Shown here piece after piece: positions 56,789-64,000 of a DNA stretch of 64,000 bases. Where the stretch lies: assembly GCA_002492465.1 (NCBI GenBank), contig DKYT01000021.1, positions 6,041 through 70,040 of the forward strand, read 5' to 3'. The translations under genes were made by a program, and so were the position numbers. Source of the stretch: Lachnospiraceae bacterium UBA7093. GTDB lineage: Bacteria; Bacillota; Clostridia; Lachnospirales; Lachnospiraceae. Each line of letters opens with the position of its first letter. Positions within the stretch are counted from its first letter, which is position 1. A model generated the notes under the pieces. That model did not search any database and was not told the origin of the DNA. It was given only the letters and a program-made list of their open reading frames with translations.

Positions 56789-59527
56789 ATGAACTACAGT
56801 AAAAAAGGGATTCGCGCCAGGCAAAAATCCCTGCATAAGAAAAGCCCAAAAGTGGGAAAGAAGATTCTTCTATCACTTTTAAATCTTTCCCTCCTTTGTG
56901 TTCTTGCGGTAGGCATCATAGGCGCAAGCATGGCTTTCGGAATTTTTAAGGGCGTTATCGATACTGCGCCCAGCATCGAAAACGTGCAGGTTACCCCTAC
57001 CGGTTTTTCCACTTTCGTCTACGATCTGGAGGGAAATCAAATCGGCAAGCTGATCTCCCAGAATGCGAACCGTATCCCGGTTACACAGGATATGATTCCC
57101 GAGGATCTTGCCCATGCCTTTGTTGCCATTGAAGACGAGCGTTTTTATGAGCACAACGGCATCGACATTAAGGGTATTTTCAGAGCTGCCTATAACGGCA
57201 TTACCCATGGCTTTCATTTTTCAGAGGGCGCCAGCACCATTACCCAGCAGCTCCTTAAAAACAATGTTTTCACTGACTGGACAAGTGAAAAGGGCTTTGC
57301 CGACAGTATGAAGCGAAAGATTCAGGAGCAGTATCTTGCCATTGAACTGACCAAAACCATGTCCAAGGATGAAGTGCTTCTTAATTATATGAATACCATT
57401 AACCTGGGGCAGAACACACTGGGTGTCCAGGCCGCTTCCCAGCGCTATTTTAACAAATCGGTGAATTCCCTTTCTCTTTCTGAATGCGCAGTCATTGCGG
57501 GAATTACCCAGAATCCTTCCAGGTACAATCCCATTTCCCACCCTGAGGACAACGCCAAAAGGCGTAAAAAGGTGCTGGATAACATGCTGGAACAGGGATA
57601 CATTTCCCAGACGGAATATGATGCGGCAATTGCCGACGACGTTTATTCCCGCATACAGATTGTAAACGAGGAGGTCGAAGAGACTCAGGTTAATACATAC
57701 TTCGTGGACGCATTAACCGATGATGTGATGGACGATCTCCTTGCCGCCGGCTACAATGAAACCCAGGCATTTACACTGCTTTACAGCGGTGGTCTTAAAA
57801 TATACTCTACCCAGGATCCTCATATTCAAGCCATCTGCGACGAGGTCTTCTCCAATGAAGAAAACTACCCTGCCAATACCAGATGGTATTTAAACTATGC
57901 TTTAACTATCAAAAAGGCAAACGGAGAGTTTGAGAACCACAGCACGGAAATGTTCCGCGAATATTATAAGCAGCAAAATTCTTCCTTCAACCTGATTTAT
58001 GATTCTCAGGAGGAGGCTTACGCGCAGATTGAAGATTACAAAAGCGTAGTAGTCGGTTCCGGAGACGAGGTGTTCGGCGAAACCATCAGCCTCACTCCTC
58101 AGCCCCAGGTTTCCATTACGGTAGAAGACCAGCACACCGGGTATGTGGTCGCCATGGTAGGAGGACGGGGACCGAAAGAGGGAAGCAAAACCTTAAACCG
58201 TGCCACTGACACCAAACGTCAGCCCGGTTCTACCTTTAAGATCATTTCCGCCTATGCGCCTGCTCTTGACAGCGCAGGGCTGACCCTTGCTACCGTACTC
58301 AACGACGCTCCTTTCAATTATGCCAACGGAAGACCTGTGAGCAACTGGTGGGGATCAGAATACAGAGGATTGAATTCCCTTCGCCAGGGTATCATTGATT
58401 CCATGAATATTATAGCGGTCAAAACCCTGACTCTCATTACTCCTCAGCTTGGCTTTGACTACGTAAAGAACTTTGGCTTTACTACCGTGGTAGACCGCAA
58501 GGAAGTTACCGTGAACGGTAAAACAGAGATCTTTTCCGACATCCAGCAGTCCCTTGCCTTAGGCGGACTTACCGACGGCGTCACCAACGAAGAACTGAAT
58601 GCCGCTTATGCGACAATTGCCAACCAGGGAACCTATATTAAGCCAAAGCTTTATACTAAGGTAGTTGATCATGACGGCAATGTAATTTTAGACAATACTG
58701 CGCCGGACTCCAAGCAAGTCATTAAGGAAACCACCGCATGGCTTCTGACGGATGCTATGATGGACGTGGTAACCCAGGGTACCGGAGCATCCGTTAACTT
58801 TGGTAATATGTCCATCGCCGGAAAAACAGGCACCACTTCCGATTATAACGATATTTGGTTTTCCGGATATACGCCTTACTATACTGCCACCACCTGGGCA
58901 GGCTACGATAATAACACCAAGCTGCGCAAGGGCGACGAGCGAAATGTGGCAAAAAAACTTTGGCGCGCCGTTATGGCAAAGATCCATGAGGATCTGCCCA
59001 GCGAGTCTTTCCCTATGCCCAGCGGCATCGTCCAGGCAACGGTATGCTCACGTTCCGGCAAACTCCCCATTGCGGGGCTTTGTGACGGAACTCTGAAAAC
59101 AGAATACTTTGCAGAGGGAACGGTTCCTACCGAAAGCTGTGACGCCCATTATCAGGGTAAGATCTGTCAATATACCAATCTGCCCGCATGTGAGCAGTGC
59201 CCATTCGGAGTGGACGGCGTGCTGGAGCTTCTACCTGTAGAGGACCCCGTCCTTCAGCAGGGTTCCGGTGTGACCCAGCAGATCACCAACGAGGACGGCA
59301 CCGTCTCCACCGTACCGGCGCCTCAGAACCAAACGGGCTTCTGCCCTCACAATATAGAGTTTATGACCCAGCCGGGCATTGAAGGAATCATTGAACAGCA
59401 GCGCAATGAAATTGCCGCCGCGCAAGCCGCTGCACAGGCTGCCGCACAACAACAGGCTGCGGAAGCCGCTGCCGCTGGACAGCCGGCTGCACCGCCGCCG
59501 GACGACGGAAACGGAGCTCCTCAATAA
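56789..59527 (+). CDS. Class A penicillin-binding protein (PBP1A family)
   Basis: A 912-residue bifunctional peptidoglycan synthase. After a basic tail and one membrane helix ('ILLSLLNLSLLCVLAVGIIGAS'), the GT51 transglycosylase has 'AIEDERFYEHNGID' (catalytic Glu), 'GASTITQQLLKN' and 'RKIQEQYLAIELTK'. The transpeptidase has 'RQPGSTFKIIS' (nucleophile Ser), 'SMN' and 'AGKTGTTSDYND'. The C-terminal extension has Cys pairs ('CEQCPFGVDG') and an Ala/Gln/Pro-rich tail. AGGAG-like TGGAGGC precedes the ATG. Confidence 0.95.
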   Translation: MNYSKKGIRARQKSLHKKSPKVGKKILLSLLNLSLLCVLAVGIIGASMAFGIFKGVIDTAPSIENVQVTPTGFSTFVYDLEGNQIGKLISQNANRIPVTQDMIPEDLAHAFVAIEDERFYEHNGIDIKGIFRAAYNGITHGFHFSEGASTITQQLLKNNVFTDWTSEKGFADSMKRKIQEQYLAIELTKTMSKDEVLLNYMNTINLGQNTLGVQAASQRYFNKSVNSLSLSECAVIAGITQNPSRYNPISHPEDNAKRRKKVLDNMLEQGYISQTEYDAAIADDVYSRIQIVNEEVEETQVNTYFVDALTDDVMDDLLAAGYNETQAFTLLYSGGLKIYSTQDPHIQAICDEVFSNEENYPANTRWYLNYALTIKKANGEFENHSTEMFREYYKQQNSSFNLIYDSQEEAYAQIEDYKSVVVGSGDEVFGETISLTPQPQVSITVEDQHTGYVVAMVGGRGPKEGSKTLNRATDTKRQPGSTFKIISAYAPALDSAGLTLATVLNDAPFNYANGRPVSNWWGSEYRGLNSLRQGIIDSMNIIAVKTLTLITPQLGFDYVKNFGFTTVVDRKEVTVNGKTEIFSDIQQSLALGGLTDGVTNEELNAAYATIANQGTYIKPKLYTKVVDHDGNVILDNTAPDSKQVIKETTAWLLTDAMMDVVTQGTGASVNFGNMSIAGKTGTTSDYNDIWFSGYTPYYTATTWAGYDNNTKLRKGDERNVAKKLWRAVMAKIHEDLPSESFPMPSGIVQATVCSRSGKLPIAGLCDGTLKTEYFAEGTVPTESCDAHYQGKICQYTNLPACEQCPFGVDGVLELLPVEDPVLQQGSGVTQQITNEDGTVSTVPAPQNQTGFCPHNIEFMTQPGIEGIIEQQRNEIAAAQAAAQAAAQQQAAEAAAAGQPAAPPPDDGNGAPQ

Positions 59528-59528
59528 A

Positions 59529-59555
59529 CAACGGATGCCAGCATCCTTATGTTAA
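59529..59555 (+). repeat. 3'-UTR repeat element, copy 2
   Basis: Two bases after the PBP stop: CAACGGATGCCAG immediately joined to CATCCTTATGTTAA, lacking the 11-base spacer of the typA copy. GGATG/CATCC forms a short hairpin with a CCAG loop. Confidence 0.6.
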
Positions 59556-59561
59556 TCAAAA

Positions 59562-59601
59562 AGCGAACCTGCATGATTCTTTTGTGCAAGTTCGTTTTTT
59601 T
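59562..59601 (+). terminator. Intrinsic terminator after the PBP gene
   Basis: A stem GCGAACCTGCA/TGCAAGTTCGT (one internal mismatch and a terminal wobble) with an 11-base loop is followed by a run of seven T. Confidence 0.9.
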
Positions 59602-59623
59602 GTGAAATATGGCATGCCCATAC

Positions 59624-61015
59624 TTAAGGCTCCATTTCCTCCTCTTTTCCAATCAACCTCTTTTGGCTCCATTTGCCGGATAGATACCGAATCAGGGAAA
59701 TCAGATAATTTGCCGCCCATCCCATAGGAACCGCAAACCAGACTGCCTGCACCCCTATAAAAGGCGCAAGAGTAAATGCCGCCGTTACCCGCAATCCCAG
59801 ATTAAACAGATTTGCCAGGGTAAAAACCACCACGTCTCCCGCACCTCGAAGCACCCCGTCTGTAATTGCCTTTAAACCGATAAACACAAAGAAAAAGGCA
59901 ATAAAGGACAAATAGGCATTACCTGTCTCAAATGCCGCAGGTTCGCTTCCCGCCTCCAAAAAAGATCTGATAATGTATTCATGAAAAATGCTCAAAATCA
60001 GGCAAATTGCCACCGCAAAACCAGCCACCATCCTGACTGCTGCAAGATACCCTCTTTTTATCCTCTCCGGCTTTCCTGCTCCCAGGTTCTGCGCCGTAAA
60101 AGTAGACATGGCATTTCCCGATGCAATCATAGGAACAATACAAATGGACTCTATCCGCATACCTGCCGTGTACCCCGCCAAAACAGAGGAGCCAAAACCA
60201 TTGACCACAGACTGAACCAACAACATCCCAATGGAGACAATAGACTGCTGAAGCATGGAAGGGATTGCCACCTTTACCATATTTCCCAGCATCTGAACAT
60301 CGAATATCCTGCTTTCAGTCCCCTCTTTCAGCCCCCCTTCGGGCTTTCCGTTTTCATATGCTTTCAGAGAACGCATCAGCAGATAAAAGGAAATAACTGC
60401 CGAAAGTCCCTGGGCGAAAACGGTGGCAAAGGCGGCTCCGCCGATTCCAACCCCCAGACCGCCCACCAGCGCCAGATCCAATACAATATTAAGAAGCGAC
60501 GAAAAAATCAGTAAATACAAGGGCGTCTGTGAATTTCCCAAGGCGTTAAAAATAGAGGATAAAATATTGTACATAAAAAGAAAAGGCAATCCTGCAAAAT
60601 AAATTTTCAAATACCAAACTGCATCCGCCAGAACATTTTCCGGCGTATTAAGACCCATCAGTATTTTTCTGCTGAAAATCAGCCCAATACCGCCAAGCAC
60701 AACACTGACCGTCAAAAAAGAAAGGAGCGCCGTGTTCACAGAGGTTTTCATCTTTCCATGGAGCCCAGCCCCCAAATACTGAGACGTGATCACAGAAGCC
60801 CCAATTCCGCCCCCAATGGCTATCATAATAAAAACTGTGGTCAGAGAATAAGAAGCGCCCACCGCCGCCAGGGCGTCTTCTCCCACAAACTGCCCCACAA
60901 TAATCGAATCCACCGTAGAATAAAATTGTTGAAACAGATTTCCTAAAATCATGGGAAGTGCAAAGAAAAATAAAGATTTTCCCGGACTGTCCGTAAGCAT
61001 ATTGTATTTTTTCAC
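59624..61015 (-). CDS. MATE-family multidrug or metabolite exporter
   Basis: A 463-residue protein with about 12 helices of the MATE family (DinF/NorM-like): 'LTDSPGKSLFFFALPMILGNLFQQFYSTVDSIIVGQFVG', 'GAAFATVFAQGLSAVISFYLLM' and 'GLKAITDGVLRGAGDVVVFTLANLFNLGLRV'-type sequence. It exports cations, drugs or peptides-like metabolites using Na+ or H+. The start appears to be GTG at 61015. It lies 19 bases after the C39-like gene stop and is likely co-transcribed with it. Confidence 0.92.
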   Translation of the reverse strand: MKKYNMLTDSPGKSLFFFALPMILGNLFQQFYSTVDSIIVGQFVGEDALAAVGASYSLTTVFIMIAIGGGIGASVITSQYLGAGLHGKMKTSVNTALLSFLTVSVVLGGIGLIFSRKILMGLNTPENVLADAVWYLKIYFAGLPFLFMYNILSSIFNALGNSQTPLYLLIFSSLLNIVLDLALVGGLGVGIGGAAFATVFAQGLSAVISFYLLMRSLKAYENGKPEGGLKEGTESRIFDVQMLGNMVKVAIPSMLQQSIVSIGMLLVQSVVNGFGSSVLAGYTAGMRIESICIVPMIASGNAMSTFTAQNLGAGKPERIKRGYLAAVRMVAGFAVAICLILSIFHEYIIRSFLEAGSEPAAFETGNAYLSFIAFFFVFIGLKAITDGVLRGAGDVVVFTLANLFNLGLRVTAAFTLAPFIGVQAVWFAVPMGWAANYLISLIRYLSGKWSQKRLIGKEEEMEP

Positions 61016-61034
61016 TGTCTAAAACCTGCCGCTT

Positions 61035-61757
61035 TCATTTTATATATAAAATATTTCCTAATATTGTCCCCAAAAAAGCCTTCCGCAACAATCTGTCATA
61101 TGCATTCCAGTTAATGTAATATTTTACTCCCCAGGAAGAAATTCCAAGGAAAATTCCCTCCTGCTCCTCTAAAATCTCCGTCACCACTACATAGTGAGCG
61201 GAAACGCTACATACCTTATGATATTGTCCCTCTGTTTTTTTATAAAATGGAATTTCCTGCTTCGGATCTCTTGAAAAAAGCAAAAGAGGAACACATAAAA
61301 TAACGGGAATGTCCCTGCTTAGCATTTCCACCATTCTGCCATACAGCTTTTTACCGCTAAACCCCCACAAAGCATGTAATTTCCACCCTTCCAGCCGCGC
61401 CATGCGGTTAAAGGTTCTTTGCAGCCGAAAGCCGCTGAGTCCATTGCTCTTTCCTGCCGGAAGTCCTCCCACCCGCTTATATATGGAATTATAATAGGTC
61501 ATGTACTCCTGCTGCGAAAGTATTCGGTTTACATAACTTTCATTCTCTTGCATACAGTAAACCGGATCTCTTGCCGCAAGATAAAGAAGAAGATCTCCCA
61601 ATGCAACGATTCCGCATCCCATACGTCTTTTTCTATCATCCACAGAAGACGCCGCTGCTCCCCGGAAGAACCCCTGGTCCCCTCCGTAAGTGACGATCCC
61701 CTTTTCTTCACGCCTTACCTGTATATATTCTCCAGTGATGCCGGCTACTTTAGGCAT
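61035..61757 (-). CDS. Putative C39-like cysteine peptidase-fold protein
   Basis: A 240-residue protein without signal peptide. A candidate catalytic Cys lies in 'RRMGCGIVALGDLLLYLA' (about residue 48) and a candidate His in 'VSAHYVVVTEILEE' (about 190), followed by 'ISSWGVKYYINW'; this Cys...His...order matches papain-like C39 proteins ('GCGPTS...GHFVVV'). It may be a peptidase, or an inactive C39-fold protein. GAGGTG precedes the ATG. The MATE exporter gene follows immediately, an arrangement that recalls peptide processing plus export, but no precursor peptide gene is identified. Confidence 0.6.
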   Translation of the reverse strand: MPKVAGITGEYIQVRREEKGIVTYGGDQGFFRGAAASSVDDRKRRMGCGIVALGDLLLYLAARDPVYCMQENESYVNRILSQQEYMTYYNSIYKRVGGLPAGKSNGLSGFRLQRTFNRMARLEGWKLHALWGFSGKKLYGRMVEMLSRDIPVILCVPLLLFSRDPKQEIPFYKKTEGQYHKVCSVSAHYVVVTEILEEQEGIFLGISSWGVKYYINWNAYDRLLRKAFLGTILGNILYIK

Positions 61758-61936
61758 ATGCCCACCTCGCTTATTTCTATATGCTTTCTCATTATAACAG
61801 CTACCTGGGGAAATTTCCAGAGCAGTTCAGCCAAACGCCAAAGCACGTAATCAAACCCATTACGCGTTGCAAAAAGAGCAGGCTCCTTATATAATAAAGA
61901 ATAAGCGATCTGCAGGGAGAATATCCATGTTTTCAT
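61745..61936 (-). CDS. Possible small protein overlapping the C39-like gene start
   Basis: A 63-codon frame with ATG at 61936, ending 13 bases inside the C39-like gene in another frame. The peptide (MKTWIFSLQIAYSLLYKEP...) is amphipathic and has no recognised relatives. No ribosome-binding site precedes the ATG, so the call is weak; the overlap resembles translational coupling. The rest of 61758-61994 shows nothing else. Confidence 0.3.
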   Translation of the reverse strand: MKTWIFSLQIAYSLLYKEPALFATRNGFDYVLWRLAELLWKFPQVAVIMRKHIEISEVGICLK

Positions 61937-61994
61937 ATGCTGAAATTTAAAAATACAATAAAACGCCTTGAGGCTCCAAAGAAGGGAACATAAA

Positions 61995-62609
61995 ATGACC
62001 GAATTAGAAAAATGTATGGCTGGAGAGCTATATGACTGTCACGCCAAAATCTTTCTGGAATTTAAGCAGACTGCCAGGGAACTGTTAGCAAAATACAACA
62101 GCCTCCCTTACGATCAAAAAAAAGAAAAAAGCGCTCTTTTAAAGGAACTGCTGGGAGGTATGGGAACAAATGTATCCATTGCCCTGCCCTTTCTGTGCGA
62201 CTATGGACGGAATATTTATTTAGGCAGTAATGTGTCCATCAATATGAATTGTACTTTTGTGGACTGTAATCAAATTGTAATTGGCAGCAACGTTCTGATC
62301 GCGTCAAATGTGCAGATCTACACCGCATCCCATCCTGTAGAATTGTCGGAACGGCTTACGCCCGGTTGGAATCCGGAAAAAGAAGAATACTTTTGCCGTA
62401 CCTATGCTCTGCCCGTCAGGATTGAAGACGGATGCTGGCTGGGAGGCGGCGTGATCGTCCTTCCCGGCGTGACCATAGGTAAGGGCTCCGTGATCGGAGC
62501 CGGAAGTGTTGTTACAAAAGATATCCCTCCCAATTCCCTTGGAGTCGGCAACCCCTGCCGGGTAATCCGAAAAATTAACGATTATTCGGATTGCTGTCAG
62601 AAAAAATAA
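61995..62609 (+). CDS. Sugar O-acetyltransferase (maltose/galactoside acetyltransferase family)
   Basis: A 204-residue left-handed beta-helix acetyltransferase. The N-terminal helix 'MTELEKCMAGELYDCHAKIF' is the maltose acetyltransferase N-terminal domain; hexapeptide repeats follow ('GSNVSINMNCTFVDCNQIVIGSNVLI' type), with the catalytic His in 'YTASHPV' and 'DGCWLGGGVIVLPGVTIGKGSVIGAGSVVTKDIP'. It moves acetyl from acetyl-CoA to a sugar. AAGGGAAC precedes the ATG at 61995. Confidence 0.92.
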   Translation: MTELEKCMAGELYDCHAKIFLEFKQTARELLAKYNSLPYDQKKEKSALLKELLGGMGTNVSIALPFLCDYGRNIYLGSNVSINMNCTFVDCNQIVIGSNVLIASNVQIYTASHPVELSERLTPGWNPEKEEYFCRTYALPVRIEDGCWLGGGVIVLPGVTIGKGSVIGAGSVVTKDIPPNSLGVGNPCRVIRKINDYSDCCQKK

Positions 62610-62616
62610 TATGCCG

Positions 62617-62646
62617 TTGACAAAGCAATTTATACTATGGTAAAAT
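62617..62646 (+). promoter_or_regulatory. Promoter of the tRNA-Thr gene
   Basis: Perfect TTGACA (62617-62622) and TAAAAT (62641-62646) are 18 bases apart, 32 bases before the tRNA. Confidence 0.75.
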
Positions 62647-62678
62647 ACAATTCGGTGATGCAAAATAGTGCATTGCAG

Positions 62679-62751
62679 GCTGCTGTGGCTCAGTCGGTAG
62701 AGCGTCGCATTGGTAGTGCGGAGGTCACGGGTCCGATTCCCGTCAGCAGCT
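62679..62751 (+). tRNA. tRNA-Thr (anticodon GGT)
   Basis: A 73-base cloverleaf: acceptor GCTGCTG/CAGCAGC, D arm GCTC-AGTCGGTA-GAGC, anticodon loop TTGGTAG with anticodon GGT, and a T arm with GGTCCGATTCC loop. Discriminator base is T; CCA is not encoded. A terminator follows. Confidence 0.96.
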
Positions 62752-62758
62752 TTGAATT

Positions 62759-62816
62759 GAAAATCCCCTATTCATGCTAAATCTTAAAAAATAGCATAAA
62801 TAAGGGATTTTTTTAT
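62759..62816 (+). terminator. Terminator after tRNA-Thr
   Basis: A long imperfect stem (AAAATCCCCTATTCATGCTA with TAGCATAAATAAGGGATTTT) is followed by a run of T. The next bases to 62924 show no gene or clear signal. Confidence 0.85.
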
Positions 62817-62924
62817 GTTTTACATTTATATCGTATGACACAATTGCGAATCACATTTTGAAGCCATGCACCACATTTGCACCATAAGCGAATCGATCAG
62901 CACCTTCAGGCAAACGCCGCCAGA

Positions 62925-63956
62925 TTAATACCTGTCATAATAATCCTTTGCATTCTCAGCGGTAACCGGCTCCCATTTCACCCAGGTTTCCTCTTCCACC
63001 GCTTCTCCTGCCAGAAGCTTAACGGCCGTTTCTATTGCGATTCTTGCCTGTTCATCGGGATTCTGAAAAATATCAACAGCCACATTTCCCGCAAGCAGAT
63101 TATCAGGGCCATAAGGGCTTAGGCAGTCAATGCCAGCCACCAATACCTTTCCACAAAGGTCATGGGTTTTTAACACTTCCACAATGCCGATCGTAGACGC
63201 GTTGCAGGCGGAAACAATGGCGTCGATTCCGTCTTCTCCGTAGAGCTGGAGCCAGTCTTCTATTACCGACATAGTCTTATTGGTGTCTGAATCCCCTGTC
63301 TGCTCGGCAATGATTTCCACATCCGGTCTGAGTTCCTTTATCTTGTCTGCAAATCCGTTGCGCCGGCTCTCGGTATTGGTAAATCCAAGGGCATTCAGTA
63401 CAACACATACCTTTGCATTTTCCGGAAGCACTTCCGCCAGATATTTTGCCTGTTCCTCACCGGCTTCTGTTTCTCTGCTTCCCACGTAAGAATAGCTGAG
63501 TTCAAATTCTTCCGTAATTGTAGGATAACTGTTTACAAACAGAACCGGTATCCCGCTTTCATTAAACTTAACCAAAGACGATTCCACACCGGGAATAGGC
63601 TGTACGATTACAAGATCCACCTTCTTATTGTAAAAGGTATCAATGGTTTCCATTTGCTTGGTTGCATCTACCTGACCGTCAAGAACCGTACACTCCATTC
63701 CCATCTCTTTTGCGTATTTCTCAATAGCGTCAGCAAGGGCTTTACAATAACTGTCTCCAAGGGTAAGGGCGGAATACCCAATGGTAAATGATTTCTTCTC
63801 CCCTTCATTTGATGCGCTTTCATCCGAGGCACTTTCATTCGATGCCGCCTCGCTTTCGGCATTTTCCGCCGTCTGCGAGGGAGCCTCCTTCGCCCCGCAG
63901 GCTGCCAGCATGGCAGTCATAGTCAGCACCATAAGTAACGATAAAAACTTTTTCAT
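62925..63956 (-). CDS. Sugar ABC transporter substrate-binding lipoprotein (ribose/galactose type)
   Basis: A 343-residue lipoprotein. The signal peptide ends in the lipobox LAAC near residue 20, followed by a Ser/Ala/Glu/Asn-rich spacer with repeated ESASNESASDESASNE. The mature part is a type 1 periplasmic-binding fold (RbsB/XylF-like): 'IGYSALTLGDSYCKALADAIEKYAKEMGMECTVLDG', 'KVDLVIVQPIPG', 'VSACNASTIGIVEVLK' and 'VLVAGIDCLSPYG'. It delivers a sugar to an ABC importer whose other genes may lie downstream or upstream outside the window. AAAGGATGGAAAG precedes the ATG. Confidence 0.9.
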   Translation of the reverse strand: MKKFLSLLMVLTMTAMLAACGAKEAPSQTAENAESEAASNESASDESASNEGEKKSFTIGYSALTLGDSYCKALADAIEKYAKEMGMECTVLDGQVDATKQMETIDTFYNKKVDLVIVQPIPGVESSLVKFNESGIPVLFVNSYPTITEEFELSYSYVGSRETEAGEEQAKYLAEVLPENAKVCVVLNALGFTNTESRRNGFADKIKELRPDVEIIAEQTGDSDTNKTMSVIEDWLQLYGEDGIDAIVSACNASTIGIVEVLKTHDLCGKVLVAGIDCLSPYGPDNLLAGNVAVDIFQNPDEQARIAIETAVKLLAGEAVEEETWVKWEPVTAENAKDYYDRY

Positions 63957-64000
63957 TTTCTTTCCATCCTTTCTTCATTTTATTTATTTTTTTGAAAATC

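Noticed and set aside
59400..59527. Ala/Gln/Pro-rich repeats at the end of the PBP gene as a possible repeat array.
   Set aside because: They encode the usual flexible C-terminal tail of class A PBPs in frame; no separate element is needed.
62679..62751. tRNA-Thr as an integration site for a mobile element.
   Set aside because: No integrase and no repeat of the tRNA 3' end were found downstream.
1..64000. CRISPR arrays, insertion sequences or prophage genes.
   Set aside because: No regularly spaced direct repeats, transposase, integrase or phage structural proteins were seen on either strand.

Overview
The window looks like chromosomal core DNA of a low-to-mid GC Gram-positive anaerobe, most likely a Lachnospiraceae member (class Clostridia). 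Supporting features are Firmicutes-type genes and RNA switches (glmS ribozyme, CIRCE-controlled groESL, lysine riboswitch, class III fructose-bisphosphatase, HemZ, YerC/TrpR-like protein, DUF1836), strong AGGAGG ribosome sites, sigma-A type promoters (TTGACA/TATAAT) and TATA-rich intergenic DNA. I see no prophage, transposase, CRISPR array, plasmid gene or rRNA; the only RNA gene of the translation apparatus is a tRNA-Thr(GGT). Many genes have annotated-looking upstream extensions that are not used; starts below were chosen from ribosome-binding sites and promoters.

Layout. 0-11 kb, all on the minus strand: a VTC-domain protein cut off from its partners, hemZ-glmS with a glmS ribozyme, a DUF3048 lipoprotein, rel plus a metallo-beta-lactamase hydrolase, and groESL behind a CIRCE operator. 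11-14.6 kb: a degenerate GGDEF protein, an unknown hydrophilic protein and a membrane-anchored GH25 lysozyme. 14.7-18.2 kb (plus): a short KdpD/KdpE two-component pair and a sodium symporter. 18.2-23.9 kb: DUF362 protein, PAP2 phosphatase, a LysM/GLUG surface protein, a Schlafen/AlbA-type ATP-binding regulator and a small membrane protein. 23.9-28.8 kb: a galactose operon (transporter, AraC regulator, galK, galT). 28.9-30.8 kb: ptsH-ptsI. 31-32 kb: trxA converging on a Crp/Fnr regulator. 32-36.4 kb: rlmD and pcrA. 36.4-43 kb: two neighbouring envelope modules, a YdjGHI-like zinc-ribbon/SPFH trio and an ECF sigma/anti-sigma operon with two membrane proteins, separated by an orphan ABC binding lipoprotein.

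43-64 kb: DUF1836, a TrpR-like regulator, a catalytically dead LytM protein, a cold-shock protein, an orphan eukaryotic-type HisA, an Asn/Thr-rich lipoprotein, the lysine-riboswitch-controlled dapA-dapB-fbp cluster, a corrinoid adenosyltransferase, ssb, typA, mgtE (with a possible leader peptide), yigZ, a class A penicillin-binding protein, a MATE exporter next to a C39-peptidase-like protein, a sugar acetyltransferase, tRNA-Thr and a sugar ABC binding protein.

The most interesting signals are regulatory: (1) a predicted 36-residue leader peptide upstream of mgtE whose Ile-Pro-Pro codons can base-pair with the mgtE ribosome-binding site; (2) a GTGAC/GTCAC palindrome centred about 41 bases upstream of the likely trxA start, beside a Crp-like regulator with the matching recognition helix; (3) a perfect palindrome over the -35 box of the lysine-riboswitch promoter; (4) an HPr that has Lys where the regulatory Ser46 should be; and (5) a YdjGHI-like membrane-stress trio lacking PspA. 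Everything here is read by eye; no database search was run.
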